The notes: a model not told the origin generated them from the sequence alone. A DNA stretch of 64,000 nt from Formicarius rufipectus (GCA_013399695.1 VXAU01001770.1:310001-374000); one strand, 5' to 3'. Numbered from the stretch's first letter, positions 37,063 to 50,200 are shown. Translations and numbers: made by a program.

Positions 37063-37380
37063 CAGGTGATAGAGGAAAATCTCCTATGGAAGAATGTAAG
37101 ACTGAAGGAGGGACTATGAGAAAGCTGCTTTACCAAGTGAACTGGAGAGTCTGAAGGATGTTAAGCAGAAACATTCTCTTCACTCAACACATTTCCCTAT
37201 TAAACACATACTCTCAACTGTATAAATCCATTTCTTTGACTTTTTAAGGTAATTTAGCATTATTTGTGCAATGGAAATAGTATCTTCTGGGTTTGCTTTT
37301 AAAACAAGTGAGAGTGTTGTGGAAGTCTGGTCATGTTGAAGATCATATTGAATTTCTCAGTGACTTGGCTGCCAGCAGCA

Positions 37381-37466
37381 CACCTTACTCTACAAGTGTT
37401 CTAACAAAGTAGCTGTTACTAAGACTGTGTCACCTCAAATTTGGCCCAAACTCAGTTTTGTAGAAA
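37381..37466 (+). repeat. 86-bp two-copy repeat, copy 2 (in 3'UTR)
   Basis: Second copy of the repeat at 36135-36220, same orientation, 1246 bases downstream; the last exon lies between the two. If transcribed it is part of the mature RASGRP1 mRNA. Confidence 0.85.
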
Positions 37467-40015
37467 CAAATGTTTGCTAAAGCTGAGGAAGGAAAACTGT
37501 AGAAATACTACATTAAGAAAAACAGTTCCTTCTCATTAGGACTGAACCAATTAAAATCATGAATTATCATTTTTTATATCCAAAGTTTAACAAGAACATT
37601 GAAATAAGGAGTTAAGCTAATCATATTTGATTGACTCTTTAGGATAAACTGACAATTTTTTTAAACCTCTTTCAGAGCTTTAGAAGTTCTGCTGTTCAAA
37701 TGCTTACCTTTATTAAGGTAAAATAGACAAGACTATTGAGACTTGACATTCAATATTGCTTCCATTTTTGTATTCCATGCCATGACTTGGAACACTTAGT
37801 CCTATTTATCTGGCTTAAGAGATAACATCTTGTCCCCATGCAATTGATAGGGGACAAGGCTGATTATTTTTGTCTCATGTCAAAGTGGATGCCATAGTTG
37901 AGTAGCACCTTTAGAGCTATAATATGAGGGAAACTGTACAGCAATCCCAGTGCAACAGCTATGTATTGCAGAGCTCCTAACAAAGTTTCTCCCTTTTCTC
38001 TCCTAGATTTCACATGCACTTTACATAACGAGTCAAGATGGAGTATCTCTTATGTCTGTAAATTTTGTATAGTAAAAGGTGTATGGAAAGTAGCTTAAAG
38101 ATACAAAGTGTATGTATTTTTAAGAGGCAACAAAACAATCTTTCAAGATACCGATAAATCTGCTTGTCAGAACAGTCAATTTTAAAACTGCATTTGTATT
38201 TCAAGAGAATCTGTACACTTACAGTTGTATAAAACTTGCTTGCATTTATCAGAGATTTGTCATCACACATATAAACATCAGAAACAAAGTCCACTTAATG
38301 CTCCTCAAAACTTCTAAGTTACCAAGTCCATCATGGAAATTTAGTTAACCTATTACAACAGCATGTCTTCTTTGTGTTCAAACTAGTATAAATATACATT
38401 CAATTCACAACTTACAGTCATTATCAAATATTTATATTTGATTATTTATAAAGGAAGTTCATTTGAAACTATTTGCCAGTTTAGTGATTCTAAATTGTCG
38501 TTCTGGAGAAATTGGGTTGTGCTTTGAAATCCATGTAAAAGTGAAAACAAATGGAGGGAAAGAGGAGTAGTAATAGATATTCTGTTACATTACTGTAAAT
38601 AACTGAAATGCATAGGAAAAAAACTAGCAGCTCTGAAGATTGTGCAGCTTTTTTTTTTTCCTCATACACTAAACCTGAGTTATTAACAAGTTACAAGGAA
38701 TTGCACTTTGTTCAGTGAAGCAATCAGAATGGCTTTCAGGTCATGTCTGCAGACTTGGTTTGCCCATTTTCTGTAAGCTTCTTGATTTTGTCCTCTCTAT
38801 TCCAGGAATTACAACAAGGTGTATTTCTGAAAGGCATTTAGCAAATAAAAATCTCTCTGCAATAAGTAAACAAGATAAAAGTTGAATACATTTTCATGTA
38901 TTTCAAAAATACTCCAAAAGAGCAACTGAGACTCATAAATCTTGTTGGGCAGCCAAAATAACTGCTCGTTTGTGGTTTAACTCTGGATTCTAATAGAATT
39001 TTTGTGTATGCATATACTTTGTCTATGATCAAGGGTGGAGATCATGAACAAAAGCTCTCACTTAAAAGGAAAATTTCCTAACATCAGCAGCTTATCCAAA
39101 GGCTACTCTGTAACTAGTTTGAATACTTAGTACTCAAAACTGAGTGATGACCAAAACTGAGTTATGACCATAGATTCATACAGTTTTAAGTGCTAATTTA
39201 ATGTTTCTCTGTGTTCTTTTCTTGTTCAATCTGAATGACTGAAAAGGGACCTATGTCTTACAGAACAAGTGTGCTGAAAAATTCCTGCTTCAAAGAAGTC
39301 AGTTGATACCTGGAGAATTTCAGAGCTCTCCAAGTACCTTCAGGTTCTCTGTTTGCCCAAAGCTACTTATAGCCTTTTCTTCTCCCTCCCTCTGTNAATG
39401 GTGTTAGTCCTTTCTTTTGGGAACTTTGTTTTTCCTGCATAAAGAACTAATAGTGGAACCTGACTACAGGGAAACTGTTAAAACTGACAAAGCTACCATA
39501 GGAAAATCACTAGCATCTGTTAACCTTCAAGCTGCTTTATGTTAGAAAAAAGATACAATTAAAAACGCCGTTTAAAAGTCATGTTAGCAAACACTGATAT
39601 TGAAATTTATCTTGTCATGGCTAATTTAAACGAAAACACTCACCTTTTTCCTTCCCCAGGTTCAGCTGCATATGAAAGAAGACAGAAAGAACAAGCGCCA
39701 GTCCCCCATTCCCCATTTATTTTTTAGATGTGAATTCTGGTTATTTAAAGAAAAAAGTAAATAGATCAAGTAATATCACAATTAACAAGGCAGGGCTACT
39801 GTTCATATTCAGGTTAAACACAACCATTTTTAAATTAGCTTGTATATGTTTTTGGAAATATGTTTTTGTTCTAGTTGAATCTGTTTTTTTGTTGTGATCA
39901 ACCTCTATGGCAACTTGAAAAAGTTTTAGTGCTGTCTGTGAAGACAAAGTGTACAGATTGTAAATATTTTATATAAATTGTAAGATTTTTGTTTAATATT
40001 TAAAATAGAAAAAAT

Positions 40016-40021
40016 ATTAAA
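40016..40021 (+). terminator. RASGRP1: Candidate RASGRP1 poly(A) signal ATTAAA
   Basis: ATTAAA at the end of a long AT-rich stretch, followed within 30 bases by T/G-rich sequence. AATAAA at 38844 is the alternative. Confidence 0.4.
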
Positions 40022-40030
40022 ATTGCATTT

Positions 40031-41008
40031 CATGCCTCTGACTTTGTATCTCAGAGAAATCTATACAACTTCTACTCATCTTTCTTGACTGTCATCTGAG
40101 ACTCTTCTGCACGATTAACCTAGTACCAAAGTATCTAGTCAAGATTCATCTTCTATAAGCCTTGGAATGTCACCAGAGAAAACTTAGGAAGCTAGGTATT
40201 TGCAGATTGTTCTTTTGGTATTTTACTGGTTGTCACAGTACAGACACTGTTTTGCTGCCCACTATTCCAAATATTACAAAGCACCAGTCTTTATTATCAC
40301 AGCCTTTCACTTCTGTTAAGAATGCTAATTTTGAAAAGATTTCACAGCATGAAAGCCAAGTTGAAACAAGGCTTCTGTTGTGTTTGCCAATTCTGCCTAT
40401 TCCACGGGCAGCACTGTAGCACTCTAAAGACTTGCTATTCTTTAGCTTGTAGTAAACCTCAAAATACCTTATCTTAACTTTGTTTTTATATGGGGTAATG
40501 AACATTCATTCAGTTATCTTCAATCATTTGAGGGAGGTCAGTTCAGACAAGAAGTGCAACTCCTATTTATATGGGCAAATCTGCTCTACAGTCTTGCATG
40601 TACAAAACAAGTTGTGATTTTCTTCATAATTACAGAAACTAAAAAGAAGAAAACTTGAAAAGTAATTGGAGAATATTTCCTTAGTTTCCATAGACAAAAG
40701 TAATGATCATAAAGACCTATGTACTCTTTTACTAAGATAGAATTTAACTAAGATTCCACAGTAATCCCAGACAATATAAGAGAGATACAATTGTGTATCT
40801 CTCTGTCTATTAAAACTGTCTTGTATAGTTACCTACAGCCTTCTCCATTTTGGTCAAAATATGTGTTATTTTTATTACCATAGAAAGTAAGTTTCATTAC
40901 TATTGTAAATCACCAGCAGGAATTCTTCCTGACAAACGCAGGAGAACCATATGATAGTGGATCCAAATCACATTACAGAGATGATGCAAATAACTTCAAA
41001 TACAGTGC
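40031..41008. other. Short intergenic gap between convergent 3' ends
   Basis: About 1 kb of AT-rich sequence with no gene, promoter or mobile element seen. It is the likely termination zone of both genes; the limits depend on which poly(A) signals are used. Confidence 0.5.
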
Positions 41009-43790
41009 TTTATTCCTCAGTGTTTACAACTGTTAACAAAACTGTCTCTCTCAACTCCTGAAAAAAGACCCCATTTTTCAGTTTTTAAACAAACAAAACA
41101 ATATTCATCTAGGTATCCACTAAGTGCGAATACACACAAAAATACAAACATATGTAAGAATATTTGTTACTTACAATGGAATTTTTGAAAATACTTTTGT
41201 TCAAGACAAAACTTGAGGCTTAAATCAATTATTCTCATGATGTTATTGCATCATTTGATAAATTAAAAGCATACATTCTGACAAAAGTGGACAGCAAAGG
41301 ATACCTCTAAAATGTGGTGGTGCTTACTTTAGTTTTCAACTGGCTTTGAATTTTGAAATTATTTAAGGAAAACTGAAATGGCCAGATTAAAAAATAAAAT
41401 CTTAAACCTATTTAAATTTCCATCTTTTACACGGTCTACATACTTAAATTATATGTATGCTATTGAAATAATTTAACTGTTAGAATTCAAGTGGGCATGT
41501 ACCTGGGTTTACCTCATGATTTACTTCATTCAGAACTCTCCTGCCCACAAATGGGATGAACTGATGAGTGTAAAAACACCAAGGCACATCCACATCTGCA
41601 GTTGCAACTAGTCAACTAAACTGGTGCAACTAATGAAATCCTCAAGCATAGGCAAGTAATTTGACTTTCCTAGAGTATCTCCCTGGTGAAGATACAGGCT
41701 TGCCTGCTGGTTACTTGTAACAGAAAATAACACTGGGATGAGCAAACAGAATTTCATCTTAAGGCTTTGGTTGTTAAAACCTACTCTCTGTTCTTACACT
41801 AACCACCACTTCACTCCAAGGCCAGCAGTCTCACTTGGTATGTCATCAATCTGTGAGCTATTCCACAGCATTAGGCAAAAACCATGTTCAAAATCAAGAG
41901 AACTGGTACTATGCTCCCATATGACCCATGAGGGTTATCCATAAAGGCTGCCTAGGGCTTAGGCCAGTAAGGAGCACAGAAAAAAGAAAATGGGAAAGGA
42001 ACTATATTCCTACTAGCTGGGTGACATGCAGCCATTATTGCAAGAGTTTACATCCAAGCTAACATGTTCAAGCCAGGAAACCCCTGCCTCTTTTTTGTCA
42101 GGCAGCTGCTAGAACCCTAAAGCCTGGGTAAGGCCATCTATCATACTGGAAGCAGAATTTTCAAGCAGAGTGTGATCAAAGAGGAAGAAACTTCTGAGAA
42201 AAACTTCTGAAGTTTATATGGATTAAAATTTCAAATTAAAAAGTTGGTGGTGACTAATAAAACCACACAGGCTTTTGAAAGATAAAACTATTTGATTTTG
42301 AACAAAGCTTTAAATTCATGCATAAAGCTGCCAGTGAAACAGGACATTGTGGATGTTTATGGAAGTAAAAAAACATCTTGAAAGTGTACCAATGAACATC
42401 AGCAGGAAATCTGTGCAGAAAGATCTTAAATCCAAAATCAAATCCTGAAGTTCAACTTGCAGCTAAGCCTACAGCTACAAGTGCTTCAAGGTTGCAGTGC
42501 TATTTAATCAACAGACACCCCCAGGTTTATCAGTTGCCTTCCTGTCTCTCTATAGTAACCTGACCCTGGTAAATGCTGTCCTGACTATGTACTCAGGCTT
42601 CATTCCCCTCTTCCACCTCTGTTCTCAGGAGGGAGGGAGATCTAAAAGTCACTGAGCAGCAAAAACTTTCCTCAAGTGACAGCACTAAATTTAATTCCTG
42701 TCTACATATATCTACAGCCATAACGGTATGATAGGTTAACTCCTAAAGTAACACTGTATGTGAGGGAGAAAGTATGCATACCATACCAGGAGAGTTTCAT
42801 TTAGGTTGTCAGAGTGAGAGACACTGAGGAAGGGAAACTGCTGTTATGTCTTATTAACTGGGCAGTTGGTGACTCCCCAAACACAAGGCAGGCAGGGGAC
42901 AAAAAAAAAAATAAAAAGAAAGCGAAACGGTATGTTCTTTCTTAAGAAGCTCAGCTTATTCAAACTTTGTGTCTCATGGCTCATTCAGAAGGATATATCC
43001 ATGAATTCTTACCAGACAGGTTTTCTGCCCAATCTGATCTGAAAATATTTTTAAGAAATGCCAATAAAATGGAAAACAGGTAAAATGAAAATAAGACACT
43101 ATCAGAACTCACCATGATTCTGAGTTTTACAGAACGTGCTCAGACCTTCAGATAGTCTCTGATACATTATGAACATAAAACCCAATCTGATTTTATTAGT
43201 TTCTGTAAAAATTTCAGAGTGTTACATGAAGTTCTTCAAGAATAATCAAATCTAATTGAATAATTATAACCAAAGCCTTAAGGATTTTAACACTCGAAAA
43301 CAAAATTCATTTACATGTCCCACATGAAAATCAGATGAAAAGAAAAAGTCTGAGAAGCATTCTACAGTCTTTTTAAAAAATGGTTCCATCCAGTTCTTAG
43401 GTCTATTTTTTTGTTTGTTTGTTTTGGGTTTTTTTTACATAGCATTTTGGAGCAACATGCAATAACTAGAGAGGTCTGAACATTAGTGTATTTTTGTTTG
43501 TTTATAAAGGGTTTTATTCAGTTTTCTGAGGCTTATTTTAAATAAAATGACATAATAAAAAACACCATATAAGCAGTATGAAAAACAAGGACTTTAGTCA
43601 TCACATTTCAGTATAAAAGTTCTGTTCAGTTAACTAAAAGAACTCAATGAGAACATCAGATGGTCTAATGCAATGATTCATATGGTCATACTTAATTCTA
43701 ACCTAAACCCAAGTCAACATATCTAATGTCTAATACCAGTAAACACCACCACTGTATTTTGCCAGTTATTCTACTCAGATTTACAGTACT
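41009..43790 (-). other. FAM98B: FAM98B 3'UTR (extent inferred)
   Basis: Minus-strand sequence after the FAM98B stop. Plus-strand TTTATT at 43513-43518 and 41009-41014 read as AATAAA on the minus strand. The first would give a UTR of about 0.3 kb, the second about 2.8 kb; the second is followed by G/T-rich sequence on the minus strand. Both may be used. Confidence 0.45.
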
Positions 43791-44237
43791 TTAGTATCTT
43801 CGGTATCCTCCCCCTCCTCTTCCACCATATGGATCACCATAGCCTCCCCTGCCACCATAACCTCCCCTGCCACCCTGGAAGCCACCTCCACCCTGGAAGC
43901 CACCTCCACCTTGGAAGCCACCTCCACCTTGGAAGCCACCTCCACCCTGGAAGCCACCTCCACCCTGGAAGCCACCTCCACCCTGGACGCCACCTCCACC
44001 CTGGAAGCCACCTCCACCCTGGAAGCCACCTCCACCCCTCCCACCACCTCTGAAACCTCCACCTCCTCCTCCTCTGCCCCCTCCACCGCCCCAGTTGCCC
44101 CTTCCACCACCACCACCACCTCCCCAGCCACCTCTTCCACCACCTTCTTGTCTTTTTTGCCATGGTGGCATTTCAGGAGGAGGTGGTTCAATCTCTGTTG
44201 GTCTGCCTCCACGATCAGGTACTCTCCCCATCAGAAC
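43791..44237 (-). CDS. FAM98B: FAM98B exon 8 (Pro-rich linker, Gly-rich RGG tail, stop)
   Basis: Encodes residues 299-446. It starts VLMGRVPDRGGRPTEIE, passes through PPPPEMPPWQKRQEGG, then becomes almost wholly Gly with Arg, Phe, Gln, Trp and Tyr, ending GGYRRY and TAA (43791-43793). Minus-strand acceptor ACATAG. The tail holds RGG-type motifs and the FQGGGG repeat. The strand opposite is also open because of the repeat; those frames are shadows. Confidence 0.96.
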   Translation of the reverse strand, partial: VLMGRVPDRGGRPTEIEPPPPEMPPWQKRQEGGGRGGWGGGGGGGRGNWGGGGGRGGGGGGFRGGGRGGGGFQGGGGFQGGGGVQGGGGFQGGGGFQGGGGFQGGGGFQGGGGFQGGGGFQGGRGGYGGRGGYGDPYGGRGGGGYRRY

Positions 44238-47200
44238 CTATGTGGAAAAAAAGTTCATGTTTACAGTTAAAAAATAGTATTAATAACTTAAGGAGACACA
44301 AGATTCTTCTGCTATGGACAGAGAAATGCTTCCTGCTCTTTTCAGGGAATATGAACCCTCAGTGCCATGCCTGACAGCAGAATCACTATTCCCTGTCCTT
44401 GTAACACCACAATAGAACTCTGAAAGTCTTGTTATTTGCCATCTGTAAAACCAAAATAACTGCAAGTAGCTAGCTCATACTACTTCTGTGAAATTTTTAT
44501 GAAGAACACTACACATGTGAAGCATTAGTATTGCAATAAGCAATATACATAATTCATATATAATCACATTGTGAGAAATGGGTGTGGGGTTCGTTGTGAC
44601 AGGTTATTAAAGTTAATGATGAAGTTATGTGTTAATTGTTAAGGGGATTCTGTGTTAATGGTTTCATTTTCTGGAAGGGTTTTTCCCCGGGGACAGGCGA
44701 GGCGGAATAGACGGGAAGACTGTAAGAGAACAGCCCCTGTGGGGGGCGCTGTTGCCAGGGTTTGCGGCCGGGGACAGGGACCCATAGGATGACCGGCTGC
44801 TCCAGCAAGCGAGAAACTGCCCGAGGGAAGAGGATCCAGCCACATCCAACAGGCTGTGGAGAGCATCATGATGGACACAGGAGGGGGCTGACCCCCGGGG
44901 AGGGAAGGTGGGGGTCGTGGCACGAAGGTATAAATGTAACAACCCCTCCCCTACTCGGGGCGTCCTTCCCAGTGGTCACACTGTGGCGAAGGTGCCCTGC
45001 ATGCATGCAGTTTTGGCCAATAAACCTTTTGCTTTGCTGATTTAACAACCGTGCTCTAAAATTTCTTAAACTGAGATTTTTCTAACACACATGAATACAT
45101 AAATACATATTTGTATAGAAAAGATTCCTGATGATGTGGCTCTTCTACTTAAATTTCAAAGTTCAACTTCAAACCTAACCAGCTGAGAAAAAACAAACTG
45201 GCAAACTGATGTGCAGCTCTTGAAGGAACTCCAGTTTGCCTTAGTTTAAAAACTATTGACACTCAGTAGAGTTGGAATGGACAAAATATGTAACAGGCTG
45301 CAGTAACACTTCCAAGAGAAAAAAAAAAACAAAAAACCAGATCTTACTGTCGTACTAGCGTAAAAAATCAGATATTATACTAGACAAAGTTACACGAAAT
45401 ATTAAGTTAAAGAACAAAGAGGTATTCAAGTAGGTTTTTTTGTTGTTTTGATATTTCCAGAACCCTGCATGATCGGTGTTAACATCCTCTGGGGTCAGTC
45501 CCATGCACTCCAACTAAAGTCGTCTAAAATAAAAAAACAACTTTCTCTGAGATCCTAACTGTAAACTGCAAGCCTTCCTTTCTTAAATGGAAAAAATGAA
45601 ATTAAAATACTAAGTGAAGACCACAGTTCCAGAATTACTTCTGATAGGTCTGTAAACTCCCATGTCCTTTTATCACATCCCAGAAACAAAAAGTATACCT
45701 TATTAATAGCACAGACAGTATTTTCCCGTGTTGATCCACTACTTGTTCTCATGATCTTGGATAAATCTTCTCGAGCAGCAAGAAGGTGAGCTAATGTAAT
45801 AGTTGACTTTGGAGATAATGCATAGCGCTTGGGCTGATAGATACGTGCTATTTCATCTGTTTTTACCTAAATAATAAAATCAAACAAAACTTGCTATCCA
45901 TAAAACACACCAACAGACTTACTGTAAACCATGTACTGATCTCAGTAAGCTTCAGTTTGAACTATCATACTACACCTATACAAGGTGTAGCTTCTGCAAA
46001 TACAGATCCCCTAAAAAAATTTAGTGTCAGTTATTACCAATTCTCTTCATATTGGTGGACCTATTATACCGAAAGTACACCTGATTATGTATAATTGATG
46101 CTGAAACTTAACACCTCTGCAAGAGAAACTCCTCTATCCACTGGCCTCAGATTCTTTAACGTCTTCCAACATGTCTACAGACTAAAGCATGAGTCCACAC
46201 TGTGCTCTCAAGAGCTTTACATAACCATATTCAACAGATCACTTCTAAATGTGATGACAACAGAGTAGCTTCAAAGTAAAGTAAATTTGTGGAAACCTGA
46301 AAATACATCAATGCAGCAAAATACCTGTGCAAGCCATGAAAAAGTGAGACTAAGAAGAGGAGAAAATTAGATTTTTTCCAAGTATGCTTTGATGTTTCAT
46401 TTGTTTAGCAAAAAAGGGAACATCTAGAATGACCTTCAGAGTGAAAAAAAAAGAAAAAAACATTTGATCTTGTCTAGACCACACAAGAGGTGCTGTTCCT
46501 TTACATGACTGTAATTACTGCATCATTTATGGACCTGTTTCAGTCTGAAAACATACCCCACTTGGGGACTGAACAAGTCAAAAAAAAACCCCCAAATGCC
46601 ACACCATCAAAATAGGTATTGATGCATTTCTCTGTTTAAGCAGTGGGGAAAAAAAGGCAAGCTAACAAATAAATTTAAAAAGACAAAAATTTGCCTCTTG
46701 GCTTAAAAATAAAACAACCTAAAGAGTATCAATGCCAAAACATTTGCCATCCCCAAAACCTTCATGAAGAAGTTATGAACTAATATATTTCTATAAGAGA
46801 CATAAGGAAAAGATTAAAAATAATATGTAATCTTGTTATTTCTGTAACTGCATGTATTACACATCAACAGTCTTTAAAAAACAGGAAAATGAATCATCTG
46901 ACTATTTTATCATCATTAAAAATCTTTTAAAACTTGTTCTATTGCAAAAGTGCATTGTTTTTCATACTGTTTGAACAGAACAATAGTCAGTGACTTAAAT
47001 TTTAGTCTGCTAATTAATCATCAGGTAACATCAAGTACATTTTAGAAGTATACTTAAAATTTGAAGATATATAATTTTATTGGTACAGCTATCAAGGAAG
47101 TTATACATGTATGGACATCTTTGGGCTTCTGTGAACTGAATGCTCCCCCTTTCCCCTTTCTTGCAGCATAAATGCATTCACAACCCCTTCAGAAATCAAA

Positions 47201-50200
47201 CAGTGAGCCATTCCAAAAAAAGCACAGCAGCATCTAGACTCATGTCCTCCAGTGACAGCTGGTAAGCTTCATGAAGTTGATTCTGCCTGCATGTGTCAAT
47301 GACAAATTTTAACACTACATAGACTATTTTTTAATATACAGTTTTAGGAAATAGTACAAATGTAATTGCCACAATTAAAATGACACCAGCTGAGCAAATC
47401 TAGAGAAGTGCTTTGGAATTTTTAGTGATCTGAAGGATCACTAAAGCAATTGTGTGATATTCTCACACAAGCTGCTATTCCAATAACCTCTTTGACCAGT
47501 CAGCTGTACATTCAGTAGCACTGAATCCAAGTCTCACTGACTTTATGAGCAGTCACTTTTTGCACCCAATCTCTGTTAAGGCCCAGTGTTTGTCTTCCTT
47601 TTGATTCTGCAACATGCTGAGTCTCCCTCCTAGTTTACTTGATTGGAGGGGGTTAGATATAGAAAAAAGGGAGATGTGAACTTATTGAAGTGAGAAATCC
47701 CAATGGAAGATGCTAGAATTCCTAATTGTGAGGATATAAACAGTCACAAAAGATGGACTGTGCCATCTGGTTAAATCCTTCCCCTTCCTCAATACCTAGG
47801 ATTTGGATATTAAAGCCTAGGATGAGGCTGGAAAAAAGACAACAGTATTGGATGTGTATTTACATGGCGTACATATTCTGTAGGAAGACCAGGGGAACTG
47901 AAGCAGACTCCCACCTACAGGAAGCAAAGAATACATCAAATTTACCTTTGCTCTATCAGACCAGCCAAAAGACTGTACAGTCACATCGAGTCTCTTCATT
48001 AACATACGTCTTCGACATTCGTACTCACTACGAAGAGCATCATTGATTTTTTCCAATCTATTCTGCAGTGTTACAATAAAAAAAAAATCAAACACTCAAA
48101 ACATATAGAAAACAATTCAAAGTTAACCCCATTCATCAACTAAGATATTTATCCCGAGGTGACCACTATAAACTACATAGCATCTACGTAATGCTACAGT
48201 AGTATGGATCCAGAAAATGCTTTGAAAGTTAATAATGGATTAATCAATACAAAGTCTGTTTTATAATGTTAGTTCTGGAAGTATCTAATAATCACTGTCA
48301 ATATTTAGCAATTGAATTTTAGTATTAATATTAAGCAACAGAACAGTGACTGTAAAATAGTGAAGTTAAATGAAGCTATATGCATTAATTTTGACCATTC
48401 TGCTAAACACTGAAAAGAAATGGAGAAACTTTACCACTTGGTCAGAATTCAGAGGTTTTGTTAGCAGTGATTTCCCCACATGTTTGTTTTGAACTTTTGA
48501 GAGAATGTCTTTTATCTGAAACAAAACACATGCACCTCAGAACACAAATGATATTTAAATATATTTCAGCACAGTTTTTTGTAATCACATTTTGCTACTT
48601 GTAACATCAAACATAGCACATTTGTTTTAGCAGACACATGAAACCAGGTATACATCTTTTGGCTTATATCCATTACAAAAAGCAGATTTCCTGAATACTT
48701 TGATAGGATGACCAGCCTCCACACAAAATAATTTTATGGCATATTACTTTTCCTGATAACAGAATAATAGCTATATAGCAAATTTTTCAAATGCATATAG
48801 AAAGCAGGACAAGTTAAATTACTCATTTTACATAATAACCAAGTGTTGCAAATAGAACAACTTGAAGCTAGGAGTTCTGTTGTCAAATGCTAGGCTGGGC
48901 TACAGAAATCCAGTGATGGGTGCTAGTAAGAAAAGACAGGAGAGATGATACGTATGTAGTCATCCTTTCTCAAATTTTCCTCTAATCCTGTAACTGATTC
49001 CAGGTAACAATATGTTTAAGACTCTTGCATTCACTCCAAACCAATCTTGCTTATACTTCTTCTATTAGCTCAATAATCAGAGATGAAGTATACTCTCTCT
49101 GACTCCCAAATACCACTGCCTTCTCCTCTCTCATTACAAGAAACCTCTACCTCATCTTCTTGAGTGAACTTCCTTTGGCACAGCTCTTCTAAAACCATAA
49201 CCACAAATGCTGACAACACTTGTATGTAACTTTCCAGCCAACAGCTTTTTCAGCTGGAGTAGACTTCATGTATAATATTGTCCCTGCAAGTTTTGTACCC
49301 AGTTTGATGGGCAGAAGAACTACATTTGTTTAGGTAAATAATTACAGGGAACCAAGTAAAACAAGACTAAAACTAGAGTTAATCTTCTTCTACATGTCAA
49401 AGTAAGGATTAAGGTAGTGCATGATCTACAGTAAAATCTGTAGCTGGGGACAGCTGTCAGATATATTTGCAAGGATTGTAAGACTTCAAGTAGGCACACA
49501 GGCATTTACACTACATTCATCATAAAGGTATGGCTCAAAGCTCAGTTTTGAGCTCCACATACCACAGAAATGCAATTTCCAGTGATCACTATGAAAAAAA
49601 CCAAAAAACTCCAGAAGACAGAAGTCAATTTTTAAAATACCTAGTTAATGGATTAAAGGAAAACTGAAAAATACTTAAAAACATCAACTCTCATATTTCA
49701 CATTTGTAATTTTTTTTTTTGTATATACCAAGAAAAAAAAAAAGTGGTATCAAATTTTGTTTGAAAATCAGGCTGTCTATATTTTGTTTCTTTACATGAC
49801 CTCTGGGAAGCACTCTAGCAAGTTAAAAACACAATACCCCAGAAAAAAATCTGACGTAAATACACTGTGCAGTGAGCAAATCATGGGAAAACAGTGTTTT
49901 GACTCCAGCAGAAAAGACAGCCTAGTAGTATCTGAAAGCCAGCCACCTAATTACTGTAATGTTCTCTGCTGTTATATTCCATCCATATAAAAAACCAAAT
50001 TACAGTAAGGAGTAAAGTTCAGTTTCATGTACCCTATTAATCCCGATATTCCTCTTTCTTTGATCATTTTTGTTTCTCTACAACCTTTTCTTTCTTTACA
50101 AAATGCACTCCAGGGTTGTCTGTCCATCTCCTAAATGCAGTCAACTTCTTTTTATTTTACTGAAACATATACACGATGCCACTCATATTCCACTCCAAAA

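Larger units (their letters stand above)
37063..40030 (+). other. RASGRP1: RASGRP1 3'UTR (end inferred)
   Basis: AT-rich sequence after the stop. Candidate poly(A) signals are AATAAA at 38844-38849 and ATTAAA at 40016-40021. The second is favoured because T/G-rich sequence follows it and a long AT-rich tail precedes it. Contains copy 2 of the 86-bp repeat and one N at 39396. The true end needs transcript data. Confidence 0.5.

Noticed and set aside
43829..44277. Several long plus-strand and second minus-strand open frames rich in Glu-Ala-Thr-Ser, His-Pro-Gly or Trp-Leu-Pro repeats
   Set aside because: All are shadows of the 18-bp repeat: a unit divisible by three keeps every frame open. Only the minus-strand Gly-rich frame joins the FAM98B exons.
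44639..45048. Open frames of 60-94 codons on both strands
   Set aside because: They lie inside the GC-rich part of the solo LTR, which has no coding capacity.
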